Assembly (NCBI RefSeq): GCF_020176695.1
Contig: NZ_JAIWIA010000007.1
Location: 62,001-126,000, forward strand
From: Massilia sp. MS-15
GTDB lineage: Bacteria; Pseudomonadota; Gammaproteobacteria; Burkholderiales; Burkholderiaceae_D
Reading direction: 5' to 3'
DNA length: 64,000 nucleotides
In this document: in pieces, positions 49,782 through 58,644 of the stretch
Position numbering within the stretch: position 1 is the first letter of the stretch
Layout of the letters: the number at the start of each line of letters is the position of its first letter
Program-made: the position numbers and the translations under genes
The notes under the pieces: model-generated
The model's input: only the letters and a program-made list of their open reading frames with translations
What the model was told of the DNA's origin: nothing
Database searches by the model: none

Positions 49782-50180
49782 ATGAAACGCTTCCTGACAC
49801 CGCAGGAAAAGAAAGTGCTGCGCTATGAAAAGGACCGCAGAAACACCCATGCCGAGTCGCGCGCCCGGAGCCGCAAGGCGATCGCCAAGAGGAAGGCGCT
49901 GACGCACCGGGCCCTGAGGCATGCACAGGACGCCGCAACGGCCAGGGCGGCGGCCATGCTGGACGGGGCCGATCCGCTCATCCGGAAAACGGCGCGGAAC
50001 ACCTGGTGCAAGATTCCGGACGCTGCGCTGGGTGACTACGTCGCGCGGACATTGCAATCCCGTTTCCTGCGCGGCACGAACGGGGCCCCGCAGATGTCGG
50101 CCTTGCTGCGCAAGGCGCGGCGCAAGCTGGTGCCCAGGCCTGCCAGCTTCAAGGGCCCGTTGCAGGATGACCCGGACTGA
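49782..50180 (+). CDS. Hypothetical basic protein, 132 aa
   Basis: A very basic, helical protein: the first 50 residues are almost all Lys, Arg, Glu and Ala (MKRFLTPQEKKVLRYEKDRR ...), and the C-terminus is also basic (LLRKARRKLVPRP). A nucleic-acid-binding role is suggested by composition only. The start at 49782 has AGGA about 12 bases upstream. It is followed after 73 bp by another unrecognised gene on the same strand. Base composition of this pair looks slightly less GC-rich than neighbours, which may mean acquisition. No homologous family is recognised. Confidence 0.5.
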   Translation: MKRFLTPQEKKVLRYEKDRRNTHAESRARSRKAIAKRKALTHRALRHAQDAATARAAAMLDGADPLIRKTARNTWCKIPDAALGDYVARTLQSRFLRGTNGAPQMSALLRKARRKLVPRPASFKGPLQDDPD

Positions 50181-50253
50181 GCTGGACGACAGCCGCATGC
50201 AGGGAGGCGCTGCGTCTTCCCGCTCTGTCCGTCCACAGCCGAAAGGAAGACCT

Positions 50254-50751
50254 GTGCTGAAGCTATATCGATTTGCCAACGGCAAACAGGAATATTGGGA
50301 AACCTGGGAGGACAGTCGTGGTTGCCACACCGTTCATTGGGGCGAACTCGGCGATCGCGGCGCATCCAGGATCGTTCGTACATCGCTTTTCGCCAAGGCC
50401 GGGACGAGGATTCAACAAGAAATCGATCGTTCGCTGGCGCTGGGGTTTCGTCCCATCGACCTGGAGGATCACCACAGCTTGCTGATTCAATACGCTGTCG
50501 ATGGCATGGGTTCAGCCGACGACGTCGAGAAACGGCATCGGCTCGAAGACCGGATGAGCGAGACCTTGGGATGGACAGGTTTGGGGATGTGCGACGGAGG
50601 CAGCATCGGTAGCGGCACGATGGAGGTCTGTAGCCATGTCGTTGACTTCGCGCTTGCCAGGGCGGTCGTCGAGAAGGATCTTGCCGGTACCGAATTCGCC
50701 GACGACGCGCGCATTGTCAACGAAGCGGATCAGGATCCGGACTGGCCATGA
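50254..50751 (+). CDS. Hypothetical protein with WGR-like N-terminus
   Basis: 165 residues from a GTG at 50254 with AAGGAAG six bases upstream. Residues 1-45 (LKLYRFANGKQEYWETWEDS then VHWGELGDRGASRIV) resemble the small WGR fold found with poly-ADP-ribose and DNA-binding proteins. The rest is acidic, with LEDRMSETLGWTGLGMCDGG and GSGTMEVCSHVVDF, a pattern I cannot name. Such orphan proteins often sit among immunity or toxin-defence genes, but no toxin is next to it. Codon use is less GC-biased than neighbours. Soluble, no signal peptide. Confidence 0.55.
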   Translation: MLKLYRFANGKQEYWETWEDSRGCHTVHWGELGDRGASRIVRTSLFAKAGTRIQQEIDRSLALGFRPIDLEDHHSLLIQYAVDGMGSADDVEKRHRLEDRMSETLGWTGLGMCDGGSIGSGTMEVCSHVVDFALARAVVEKDLAGTEFADDARIVNEADQDPDWP

Positions 50752-50897
50752 AGTGTCGTAAAGAGACATTGAAGGGTTCGCGCGTTTCTTACGCGAAGCC
50801 CTTGATGCGTGCGATGTATCGAAGGTGAGGGCCTGAGCCGACGCATCCTGAACGCCCTGGGCCATGCATGCCTTTTGCACGCCCCTCCTGGACGTGC

Positions 50898-51617
50898 CTA
50901 GTCGTTCTTCCACTCCACATGGTTCGGACAGCGCACCTCGCCCGCGCTACCTTCGCCGCCGCGCACGTCGAACAACTCGGCGCCGCCGCCCACCGCGCCG
51001 CCGATCTTCGGCCGCACACCGCCGCCGGCCCGGCAGCGGAACTTCCCGCCGCGCATGAAGCGGTAGATCACCTGGCCATCGGGCGCCGTATAGGTCTGGC
51101 TCGTCACCCCAAGGCCGCGGTCCTTGTGGGCGCCCTCCAGCGTCCCCTGGAAGCGGGCCCAGGCCGTGTCCGGCGCATCGGGAATGCCCGGCTTGCCGTT
51201 ACGCAGTTCGCGATCGATGCGGCCGGCTTCGCGCCTGGCCGTACCGAGCAGGTCGCCGGCTGTTACCGAGGGGGACGCCGGCTGTGCGGTGTCGTCAAAG
51301 GGATCGGCCGCCGCCGGAGCCTGAACGGCCGGCGCCACCGCCTCTTCCTCGTCGCGCTCCGGGACCCGTGCCGGCGCTGGGGCAGGCCGGCGCGGGGCCG
51401 CGCTGGCGCGCTGGGACGGTGCGGGCCGCGCGCGCGGCAGCGCCGGCGCGGGCGCCGGCAGTGCCAGCAGTTCGATCAGCCGCTCGGTGCGGCCTTCCGG
51501 CGCCAGCGCCGGCACCGGCGGATGGGCGATCCGCCAGCTCCAGGCCAGCAGCAGGTGCACGCCCAGCGTGGCCAGCAGCGGCCAGCCGGGGTGGGAGCGC
51601 CGGTAGGGCAGCAGCAC
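50898..51617 (-). CDS. Membrane-anchored Pro-rich protein, unknown
   Basis: 239 residues if started at the GTG at 51615-51617. A short basic N-terminus (LLPYRRSHPG) leads into one TM helix (WPLLATLGVHLLLAWSW), then a Pro/Ala/Arg-rich periplasmic linker of about 90 residues, and a C-terminal region (about 150-239) with QTYTAPDGQVIYRFMRGGKF, two Cys and a Gly-rich stretch. The plan is like TonB, but the C-terminus lacks the TonB domain. It starts 12 bases after the aminopeptidase stop, so it is probably co-transcribed. The preceding 146 bp (50752-50897) hold an imperfect hairpin at 50772-50803 without a U-tract. Confidence 0.55.
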   Translation of the reverse strand: MLLPYRRSHPGWPLLATLGVHLLLAWSWRIAHPPVPALAPEGRTERLIELLALPAPAPALPRARPAPSQRASAAPRRPAPAPARVPERDEEEAVAPAVQAPAAADPFDDTAQPASPSVTAGDLLGTARREAGRIDRELRNGKPGIPDAPDTAWARFQGTLEGAHKDRGLGVTSQTYTAPDGQVIYRFMRGGKFRCRAGGGVRPKIGGAVGGGAELFDVRGGEGSAGEVRCPNHVEWKND

Positions 51618-51628
51618 CGGGCGCCGGA

Positions 51629-54292
51629 TCAGGACTTCGGCGTGCCCAGGGTCTTGCGGATCGCCACGCAGCGCTGGTCTTCCTGCAGCGTGTCGAGCAG
51701 CGCGCGGCGGGTGCCGGCGCTCAAGCCCTTCATGCTGTCGGCGGCGCGCTGCAGGCGCTGCACGCTCTGCGGCGTGCAGCCGGACGGGATCATGGTGCCG
51801 GCGTAGCTGCGCATGAATACCGGGCCGGCCGCCTTGTCGATCGCCGGCAGCTTCGCCAGGCGCGCGGCCGCGCTCTGTTCGGCCAGGGCGCTCTGCTCGT
51901 TCGGATACAGGCTGCCCATGGCGGTGCGCACGCGCGAGAACGGCAGCTTGGTCTGCAGGTCTTCGATGGTGGCCAGCCACTCGGCCTTCACCTTCGGATC
52001 CGGACGCACCACGGTGGCGGCCAGCGCGGCGGCCTGGCCGGTGTCGGACTTGTCGCGCGCGCTTTCCGCCGCCAGCAGGGCATCGGCGCCCGGAAAGGCG
52101 TAGCGGTTCAGGTGCTTGATGATGGACCAGCGCTGGTCCTGGCCGATCTGCAAGCCCTCCGTGCCTTTGCCCTCCAGCATGCCGGCCAGGCGCGCCAGCG
52201 CTTCCGGGCTGCTGGCCAGGCCGAGGTAGGTGCTGAACCAGCGGCGCTGGAAGTTCTCGTCGCCCTTGTGCGCCACGACCCCGCGCCAGGCCATGTCTTC
52301 CATCGCCTTGCCGGTGCGCCGGGCCCAGGCGCGGTGCGGACCGGCGTCGAGGCCCATGGCGTCGATGTAGTACTTGGCGCTGCCCACCTTGCCCAGTACG
52401 TCGCCCAGCAGCGTGTAGTCCTTTTCCTGTGGCGCATTGGCCAGGGCCACCTCGATGAACTCGTCGAGCGGCAGCTTGGCGTCGCGCACGCCGTCCCACA
52501 AGGCCTGCCACAGCATGGCGCGCAGCAGCGGGTCGTCCACGCTGCCCAGGGTGCTGCGCGCGGTCTGGAACGAGCGGCCGTCGAGGTTGACCTTCACGAA
52601 GCCCCAGTCCTGGTAGTTCGGATAGACCAGGTCGGGGCAGGCCGCGCCGGCCATGGCCGGCACCCTGGTCCTGGCACCGGCATAGGTGACCGGCACGTTC
52701 TTGGCCAGCACCAGCTTGCCGTTTTCCAGCTTGAAGGCGGCCACCTGCACGTGCTGCTCGCGCAGGGTCGGCAGCGCCTTGCTCGGCGCCGTCTGCAGCA
52801 GCGCGAAATCCTTGATCTTGCCGGCGCTGCAGCTGTAGCTGGCGCTGATGGTGTTCACGCCGGCCTGGTACAGCCAGTCCTGGGTCCACTTGCCCAGGTC
52901 GCGCCCGGCCGCCTGGCCCAGGCTGCCGATGAAGTCTTCCAGCCTGGCGTTCTGCCACGCGTACTTGACCAGGTAGTTGTGCACGCCCTTGCGGAAGGTT
53001 TCCTCGCCCAGCATGTGGCGCAGCTGCTTCAGGGTCGAGGCGCCTTTCGAATAGGTGATCGCGTCGATGTTGTCGAACGCGTTGGCCGAGGAGGGCACCG
53101 GCACTTCGATCGGGTGGGTCGAGACGCGCTGGTCCTGGGCGTAGGCGCCCTGCTTGTCCTGCTGGTAGAAGGACTGCCAGGCGTCCTTGAACTCGGTGGC
53201 CTCGGCGGTGGCCAGGGTCGCCATGAAGGAGGCGAAGCTTTCGTTCAGCCAGAGGCCGTTCCACCACTTCATGGTGACCAGGTCGCCGAACCACTGGTGC
53301 GCCATCTCGTGCATGATGACTTCGGCCAGGCTGGCCTTCTGGGCCGGCGTCATGGCCGACTTGTACAGGAAGCCGCCTTCGGCGAAGGTGATCGCCGCGG
53401 CGTTTTCCATCGCGCCGTACAGGAAGTCCGGCACCAGCAGCTGGTCGTATTTCTCGAACTGGTAGGGGATGCCGAAGTAGTCGTCGAAGAAGGCCAGGCC
53501 CGCATTGGTGTAGCGGAACCAGTCGGCCGGTGTCACCTGCGCGGCCACCGACTGGCGCGCGAACAGGCGCATCGGATACTTGCCGCTCTTGTCTTCCCAC
53601 ACCTGGTAGGGGCCGGCGTGCAGCGAGAAGTTGTAGGGGCTGAGTTTTTTCGTGCGCGGGAAGGTCCAGCGCTTGCCGCCGGCGGCATCGGCCACGTCCG
53701 ACTCGCGGGTGGTGGTGATCACGTGCCAGTCGGCGGGCGCGTTGACGGTGACGGTGTAGGTGGCCTTCAGGTCGGGCTGGTCGAACACGGCGAACATCTG
53801 GTGCGCGGCGGCCGGCTCGAAGTGCGAATACGTATAGACCCGCTTATCGACCGGGTCGACCATGCGGTGCAGGCCTTCGCCATTGGTGCTGTGCGGGCGC
53901 TCGTAGCTGATCGTGACGGTGTTGCGGCCCTTGGCCAGGTCCTGCGGCGCCAGGGTGACGAACCAGTTGTTGTAGACCGGGGTGACGGCCTGGCCGTTCA
54001 CGCGCATCGACTTGATGGTGGCCTTGTCGAGGTCGATCGTGAGGGCCGTGTCGGTGTCCTTCAGGTCGAAGCTGACGGTGGTGGTGCCGGCGAAGCTTTC
54101 CTTGCCGGTGAGGGTGAAGTCGAGCACGTAGTCCACGTTCGACACGCGCGCCGAACGCGCCATGGCGTCGGCCTGCGACAGGTAGGCATGCTCGGCGCGG
54201 GCCGGTGCCGGGGCCGCCTGCGCGGTGGTGGCGGCAAGGACGAAGGCGGAAGCGATGGCGCAGGCCATCACGCGGGGGGCGAACTGTTTCAC
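51629..54292 (-). CDS. Exported M1-family metalloaminopeptidase
   Basis: 887 residues using a GTG at 54292 with GGAG six bases upstream; an in-frame ATG at 54316 is less well placed. The signal peptide (about 1-27, ending TAQA) directs export. The gluzincin motifs are intact: GAMEN (in YGAMENAAAITFAEG), HEMAHQWFGD starting at residue 328, and the third ligand Glu 18 residues on in WLNESFA. It removes N-terminal residues from peptides in the periplasm. It is followed by an ERAP1-like C-terminal domain of about 350 residues. It may be co-transcribed with the downstream membrane-anchored gene. Confidence 0.92.
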   Translation of the reverse strand: MKQFAPRVMACAIASAFVLAATTAQAAPAPARAEHAYLSQADAMARSARVSNVDYVLDFTLTGKESFAGTTTVSFDLKDTDTALTIDLDKATIKSMRVNGQAVTPVYNNWFVTLAPQDLAKGRNTVTISYERPHSTNGEGLHRMVDPVDKRVYTYSHFEPAAAHQMFAVFDQPDLKATYTVTVNAPADWHVITTTRESDVADAAGGKRWTFPRTKKLSPYNFSLHAGPYQVWEDKSGKYPMRLFARQSVAAQVTPADWFRYTNAGLAFFDDYFGIPYQFEKYDQLLVPDFLYGAMENAAAITFAEGGFLYKSAMTPAQKASLAEVIMHEMAHQWFGDLVTMKWWNGLWLNESFASFMATLATAEATEFKDAWQSFYQQDKQGAYAQDQRVSTHPIEVPVPSSANAFDNIDAITYSKGASTLKQLRHMLGEETFRKGVHNYLVKYAWQNARLEDFIGSLGQAAGRDLGKWTQDWLYQAGVNTISASYSCSAGKIKDFALLQTAPSKALPTLREQHVQVAAFKLENGKLVLAKNVPVTYAGARTRVPAMAGAACPDLVYPNYQDWGFVKVNLDGRSFQTARSTLGSVDDPLLRAMLWQALWDGVRDAKLPLDEFIEVALANAPQEKDYTLLGDVLGKVGSAKYYIDAMGLDAGPHRAWARRTGKAMEDMAWRGVVAHKGDENFQRRWFSTYLGLASSPEALARLAGMLEGKGTEGLQIGQDQRWSIIKHLNRYAFPGADALLAAESARDKSDTGQAAALAATVVRPDPKVKAEWLATIEDLQTKLPFSRVRTAMGSLYPNEQSALAEQSAAARLAKLPAIDKAAGPVFMRSYAGTMIPSGCTPQSVQRLQRAADSMKGLSAGTRRALLDTLQEDQRCVAIRKTLGTPKS

Positions 54293-54432
54293 GTGGTCTC
54301 CAGGGCGGCGCAGCATCGTGCGCGATAAGAATAATCGCGCAAGAATAGCATGGCCGCGCTGTCATTTACACCACATACATATCAGTTTGTAGAAGATATG
54401 TACCTCCCCGCGCGGGGCCGCGACGCGCGGGC

Positions 54433-55488
54433 CTAGTGCAGTGCCGGATAGTCGGTATAGCCTTCCGCGCCGGCGCCGTAGAACAGTTCCGGCTTCGGCG
54501 CATTCAGCGGCGCGCCCTGTTCCAGCCGCTTGGGCAGGTCGGGGTTGGCGATGAACCAGACGCCGAAGGCCACCGCGTCCGCCTCGCCCGAAGCGATCAG
54601 CTGCTCGGCGCTTTCCCTGGTCAGCTTTTCGTTGGCGATGTAGACGCCGCCGAACTCCTGCTTCAGGTAGGCGCGCAGGCTGTCGTCGCCGATCGCTTCG
54701 CGCGCGCAGATGAAGGCGATGCCGCGCTTGCCCAGTTCGCGCGCCACGTAGCCGAAGGTCTCGCGCGGGTTCGAGTCGCCCATGTCGTGCGAGTCGCCGC
54801 GCGGCGCCAGGTGCATGCCGACGCGGTCGGCGCCCCACACGGCGATGCAGGCGTCCGTCACTTCCAGCATCAGGCGCGCGCGGTTCTCGACCGGGCCGCC
54901 ATACTCGTCGCTGCGCTGGTTGCTGCGGTCCTGCAGGAACTGGTCGAGCAGGTAGCCGTTGGCGCCGTGGATCTCGACGCCGTCGAAGCCCGCCTTCTTC
55001 GCATTCTCGGCGCCCTTGCGGTAGGCGGCGACGATGGCCGGGATTTCATCGGTTTCCAGCGCGCGCGGCGTGGCGTAGTCGCGCATCGGGCGCAGCAGGC
55101 TGACGTGGCCCTTCGGCTGGATGGCCGACGGCGCCACCGGCGCCTGGCCGTCCAGGAAGTGCGGGTCCGAGATGCGGCCCACGTGCCACAGTTGCAGCAC
55201 GATGCGTCCGCCCGCCTTGTGCACGGCCTCGGTGACGATCTTCCAGCCTTCCACCTGTTCGTCCGACCAGATGCCCGGGGTATCGGCATAGCCCACGCCC
55301 ATCGGGGTCACGGCCGTGGCTTCCGACAGGATCAGGCCACTGGATGCGCGCTGCACGTAGTATTCGGCCATCAGCGCATTCGGCACGCGGTTCGGGCCGA
55401 CGGCGCGCGCGCGGGTCAGCGGCGCCATGATGATGCGGTTCGGCAGCTCGAGGGCGCCTACCTTGATCGGGTCAAACATCGTCGTCAT
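54433..55488 (-). CDS. Old yellow enzyme family alkene reductase
   Basis: 351 residues. The FMN barrel is opened by FDPIKVGALELPNRIIMAPLTRARA, with the substrate-binding HGANGYLLDQFLQDRSNQRSDEYGG and the FMN phosphate site near the end. Members (NemA, XenB, YqjM) reduce electron-poor alkenes, nitro compounds and quinones with NAD(P)H. It starts 11 bp after an ArsR-family regulator gene on the same strand, which should control it. The usual role is detoxification of reactive electrophiles. Confidence 0.92.
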   Translation of the reverse strand: MTTMFDPIKVGALELPNRIIMAPLTRARAVGPNRVPNALMAEYYVQRASSGLILSEATAVTPMGVGYADTPGIWSDEQVEGWKIVTEAVHKAGGRIVLQLWHVGRISDPHFLDGQAPVAPSAIQPKGHVSLLRPMRDYATPRALETDEIPAIVAAYRKGAENAKKAGFDGVEIHGANGYLLDQFLQDRSNQRSDEYGGPVENRARLMLEVTDACIAVWGADRVGMHLAPRGDSHDMGDSNPRETFGYVARELGKRGIAFICAREAIGDDSLRAYLKQEFGGVYIANEKLTRESAEQLIASGEADAVAFGVWFIANPDLPKRLEQGAPLNAPKPELFYGAGAEGYTDYPALH

Positions 55489-55499
55489 ATGGGGTACTC

Positions 55500-55796
55500 C
55501 TAAAGTCCGTGGTTCAGTTGGTCGAGGAAGGCCTGGATGGTTTCCTCGTTACGCTGGAAGAAGATGAACTGGCCGACGCGCCGCGTGCTCACCAGCCCCG
55601 CCTTGTGCAGGGTCGCCAGGTGGGCCGAGACCGTCGATTGCGACAGCCCGGCGCGCTGGTCGATCAGCTTGCAGCACACGCCCATGTCGAGCGGGTGTTC
55701 CTGGTCGGCGAAGTAGCGCTGCGGCTCCTTCAGCCAGTGCAGGATCTGGCGCCGCACCGGGTTGGCCAGGGCCTTGTGGATCGCGTCGATGTCCAT
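55500..55796 (-). CDS. ArsR/SmtB-family transcriptional repressor
   Basis: 98 residues; winged helix with the recognition helix in AGLSQSTVSAHLATLHKAGL and wing VSTRRVGQFIFFQR. A Cys-Cys pair sits in DMGVCCKLID just before it. In this family paired cysteines can bind metals or sense thiol-reactive compounds. Since the regulated gene downstream (11 bp) is an old yellow enzyme rather than a metal pump, an electrophile- or quinone-sensing role is more likely than arsenic sensing. It is autoregulated presumably through the palindrome at 55842-55861. Confidence 0.88.
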   Translation of the reverse strand: MDIDAIHKALANPVRRQILHWLKEPQRYFADQEHPLDMGVCCKLIDQRAGLSQSTVSAHLATLHKAGLVSTRRVGQFIFFQRNEETIQAFLDQLNHGL

Positions 55797-55841
55797 CGCT
55801 CTTCCTTCACGTACCGTGTTTATCGGGTTCTTTCGATCCGA

Positions 55842-55861
55842 ATATCGTCATCTTACGATAT
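55842..55861. promoter_or_regulatory. Operator palindrome for the ArsR-family repressor
   Basis: Perfect seven-base arms ATATCGT (55842-55848) and ACGATAT (55855-55861) separated by six bases, 46 bp upstream of the repressor start. Size and position fit an ArsR-type operator covering the promoter of the repressor-OYE operon. It also lies 46 bp after the end of the deacylase gene. Confidence 0.6.
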
Positions 55862-55906
55862 ATGCGGAAATCCTGCTGGCGCCGCGCAAGAACGCGGCGC
55901 CCCGCC

Positions 55907-56878
55907 TTATTCGCGCCCGAACGACAGGTTCGGGCGGGTCAGGTAGTACCACTCGGCGTTGGCCACCGCCTTCACGTCCGGGAACAGGATGCGGCCGCTG
56001 AACTCGGCCACCACCTTGCTGCCGTCGGCGCGCACGCCGATCTCCTCGCCTTCGGCCACCGGGTCGAAGCTGGCCCAGGCGCGCGAGAAGCGGTCATCAA
56101 GGTGCAGCTTGTCGTGCACCACGACCATCGACAGCGCCTCCATCTCCTCGAAGGGCACGGGCGCCGGGTCGGGGGCATCGATCAGCTTCAGGTGGGCCAG
56201 GGTGTTCATGATGGCGCGGTAGGCCGTTTCCGGGGCGGCCGGGTCGAGGTGCTGGCCGCATTCCAGCGTGAGCGCGTAGCCTCCGGTGCTGCGCATGTAT
56301 TCGGTGGTGCCGACGCCGTAGCGCAGCACGGTTTCCAGTTCGTCGACGCTGCGGCTGCGGCGCCTGACGCCGTCGCCGTAGGCGATCATCCAGCCGTCCA
56401 CGAAGCGCTTCACACCGAGGCGGCGCGCCCAGGCGCGTTCCTGCCGCGCATGCCTGAAGGGCTGCAGCGCGCCGTCGTTGTCCAGTGGCCCGACCATGAC
56501 AAACGGCTCGCCGCCCACCGCGTTGAAGGAGTGCAGGTCGAGCAGGACGTCATGCCGGGCCAGCAGCGGGCACAGCCAGTTGGCGATGTGGTCCTCGAAG
56601 TCCTGCGGGTCGTCCTTGGGAAACAGGTTGCGGTTCAGGTTGCGGTCGCCGTTGCGGGTGTTCTGTTCATATGCCTTGGGGTTCACCACCGGTACGAAGG
56701 TCAGGCTGCCGGCCGCGATGTGCAGCTTGCCACTGTCGATTTCTTCCATCACGCGGCGGATCGCGATCGTGCCGCAGACTTCGTTGCCATGGGTCGCGCC
56801 CATGATGATGACGCGCGGGCCCGGCTGCAGGCCGGTGTAGTTGACGGACTTGAACTGGTACTGGCTGGGGGAAGTCAT
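55907..56878 (-). CDS. Succinylglutamate desuccinylase/aspartoacylase family protein
   Basis: 323 residues. The zinc site of this M14-like family is visible: His and Glu in GATHGNEVCG and His in LLDLHSFNAVGG, with the substrate-binding RNGDRNLNRN. The catalytic Glu is in LTLECGQH. Relatives cleave N-acyl amino acids (N-acetylaspartate, N-succinylglutamate) or related amides. No arginine succinyltransferase pathway genes surround it, so AstE itself is unlikely; a general N-acyl amidohydrolase is the safer call. It is in line with the ArsR-OYE pair but reads through the operator gap, so it is probably separate. Confidence 0.8.
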   Translation of the reverse strand: MTSPSQYQFKSVNYTGLQPGPRVIIMGATHGNEVCGTIAIRRVMEEIDSGKLHIAAGSLTFVPVVNPKAYEQNTRNGDRNLNRNLFPKDDPQDFEDHIANWLCPLLARHDVLLDLHSFNAVGGEPFVMVGPLDNDGALQPFRHARQERAWARRLGVKRFVDGWMIAYGDGVRRRSRSVDELETVLRYGVGTTEYMRSTGGYALTLECGQHLDPAAPETAYRAIMNTLAHLKLIDAPDPAPVPFEEMEALSMVVVHDKLHLDDRFSRAWASFDPVAEGEEIGVRADGSKVVAEFSGRILFPDVKAVANAEWYYLTRPNLSFGRE

Positions 56879-56966
56879 GGCGGTGCTGATCCGGGTAGAA
56901 GAATGGGTGGCGGTATTTTATCGGACAATGCGCGCCCGAGGCTGGCGCCGGGAAGGGCGGCGTGGC

Positions 56967-58139
56967 ATGATCCGCCATTTCACGCTTCCTCATCGCATGA
57001 CCGCTTCCTCCACCCGCATCCACGGCCTCGACACGCTGCGCGCGCTCGCCGTCACGCTGGTCGTGCTGCACCACTACGTGCTGTTCGTCAGCGACGCGCC
57101 CACCTTCGGCTGGGTCGGCGAGATCGGCTGGGTCGGGGTGGACCTGTTCTTCGCCCTGTCGGGCTACCTGATCGGCCGGCAGATCTTCGCGGGCTTGCGC
57201 CGCCCCGGCGGCTTCTCGCTGCGGCGCTTCTATGCCCGGCGCCTGCTGCGCACGCTGCCGAACTACTGGGTGGTGCTGGTCCTGTACTTCCTGTGGCCGG
57301 CCTTCCGCGGTACGGCGCCGCTGCTGCCGCTGTGGGAATACGCGGCATTCGTCCAGAACTTCGCGCTGGAGCCGGGCAGCGCCTTCTCGCACAGCTGGTC
57401 GCTGGCGATCGAGGAGCAGTTCTACCTGCTGCTGCCGGCGCTGGCCCTGCTCGGCACGCTTCTGGGCGGTTCGCTGGGCGGCTCGCTGCGCCTCGCCTGG
57501 GTCGCGATCGCGCTCGCCTTCCTGGCCGGGATGCTGGTGCGCGCCTGGCTGTGGCGCGAGATGGCGGCGCAAGACCATCAGCTTTACTTCTATTTCAAGT
57601 ACATTTATTACTCCAGCTTATGCAGGTTCGACGAACTGCTGGCCGGCGTGGCGCTGGCCCTGCTGCGCACCCACCATGCGGGCGTTTGGGCGCGTCTCAC
57701 CCGGCATGGCAACCTGGTGGGCGTACTCGGCCTGCTGGCCTGCGCGCTGGCGTTCCACTTCTATCTCGACAACCGCTACGGCTTCGGCATCACCGTGTTC
57801 GGCTTCCCGCTGATGGCGCTGGGCTTTGCGCTGCTGATCGCCTGCGCCGTGGCGCCGGGTTCGCTGCTGCGCGACCTGCGCGTGCCCGGGGCCGGGCTGC
57901 TGGCGCTGTGGTCGTATGCGATCTACCTGCTGCACAAGCCGCTGTGCGTGCTGGCGGCGGGGTGGATGCGGGAGCTGGGCTTCGGCGCCGAGCACCCGCT
58001 GACGATCGCCACGCTGCTGGCGCTGTCGGTGCTGGGCGGCTGGCTGCTGTACCGGCTGGTGGAGACGCCCTTCATGCTGCTGCGCGAGCGCTACGTGCCG
58101 GGCAACGCGGCGCCCGCGCTCAGCCCCGCGCCTCGATGA
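56967..58139 (+). CDS. Acyltransferase-3 family membrane protein
   Basis: 390 residues from the ATG at 56967 (GGAAGGGCGG upstream); another ATG at 56997 is possible. Ten or so TM helices are seen. Family signatures are IHGLDTLRALAVTLVVLHHY, LFFALSGYLIG, FYARRLLRTLPNYW and the His-containing SHSWSLAIEEQFYLLLP. OafA/YrhL-type proteins move acyl groups from cytoplasmic donors onto sugars of lipopolysaccharide, peptidoglycan or secreted polysaccharides. No polysaccharide genes are adjacent, so the acceptor is unknown. Its 3' end overlaps the next convergent gene by 20 bp. Confidence 0.85.
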   Translation: MIRHFTLPHRMTASSTRIHGLDTLRALAVTLVVLHHYVLFVSDAPTFGWVGEIGWVGVDLFFALSGYLIGRQIFAGLRRPGGFSLRRFYARRLLRTLPNYWVVLVLYFLWPAFRGTAPLLPLWEYAAFVQNFALEPGSAFSHSWSLAIEEQFYLLLPALALLGTLLGGSLGGSLRLAWVAIALAFLAGMLVRAWLWREMAAQDHQLYFYFKYIYYSSLCRFDELLAGVALALLRTHHAGVWARLTRHGNLVGVLGLLACALAFHFYLDNRYGFGITVFGFPLMALGFALLIACAVAPGSLLRDLRVPGAGLLALWSYAIYLLHKPLCVLAAGWMRELGFGAEHPLTIATLLALSVLGGWLLYRLVETPFMLLRERYVPGNAAPALSPAPR

Positions 58140-58593
58140 CCCCGAAAGCGGCCGGCGCGTCCGCCAGGTAGGCCAGGATGGCGTTCGCCTGCACCTGCGG
58201 CTCGTAGCCGGCGGTGTCCGCGATCGCCCGGCGCAGTCCCGGCACGGTCTCGGCCGTGTGCGGGCTGCGGTAGGCCGCCACCAGGAGCTGCGCCAGGTCG
58301 ACCGGCGCGCCCTGGCCGCGGCGCAGGCGCGCCTCGATGATCCCCAGCAGGGTGCGCTGCATGCGCGGGGTCGGGTTCAGGATTTCGCCGAACAGGGAAG
58401 GGGTGTTGGCGATGGCCTCGCAGATGCGCTGCTCGATGGCCTCGGGCTTCATGTCCGACGGAATGTCGAAATAGGCCTTGTTCCAGCGCGTGCGCGCGTA
58501 GGCATGGCCGGGAGGAAAGGCGTCGGCGGTCTCGAAGCCGAGCGCGCGGCTGGCCCGGGCCAGCAGTTCAAGCGCCGTATCGATCAGGGGCAT
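58120..58593 (-). CDS. Hypothetical protein, 157 aa
   Basis: Soluble alpha-helical protein with a conserved-looking middle (IEQRICEAIANTPSLFGEILNPTPRMQRTLLGIIEARL). It has no signal, TM segment or known catalytic motif. Its 3' end overlaps the acyltransferase gene by 20 bp on the opposite strand, and pirin lies 51 bp beyond its 5' end on the same strand (pirin is upstream). I do not recognise the family. The codon pattern matches neighbours, which supports its being real. Confidence 0.55.
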   Translation of the reverse strand: MPLIDTALELLARASRALGFETADAFPPGHAYARTRWNKAYFDIPSDMKPEAIEQRICEAIANTPSLFGEILNPTPRMQRTLLGIIEARLRRGQGAPVDLAQLLVAAYRSPHTAETVPGLRRAIADTAGYEPQVQANAILAYLADAPAAFGVIEARG

Positions 58594-58644
58594 AAAAAAC
58601 GGGATGCACGAATGTCATCCCGCCAGTCTATCAGCTACGCAGGC

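Noticed and set aside
50772..50803. Hairpin AAGGGTTCGCG / CGCGAAGCCCTT
   Set aside because: The stem has a bulge and no U-tract on either strand, so a terminator could not be supported.
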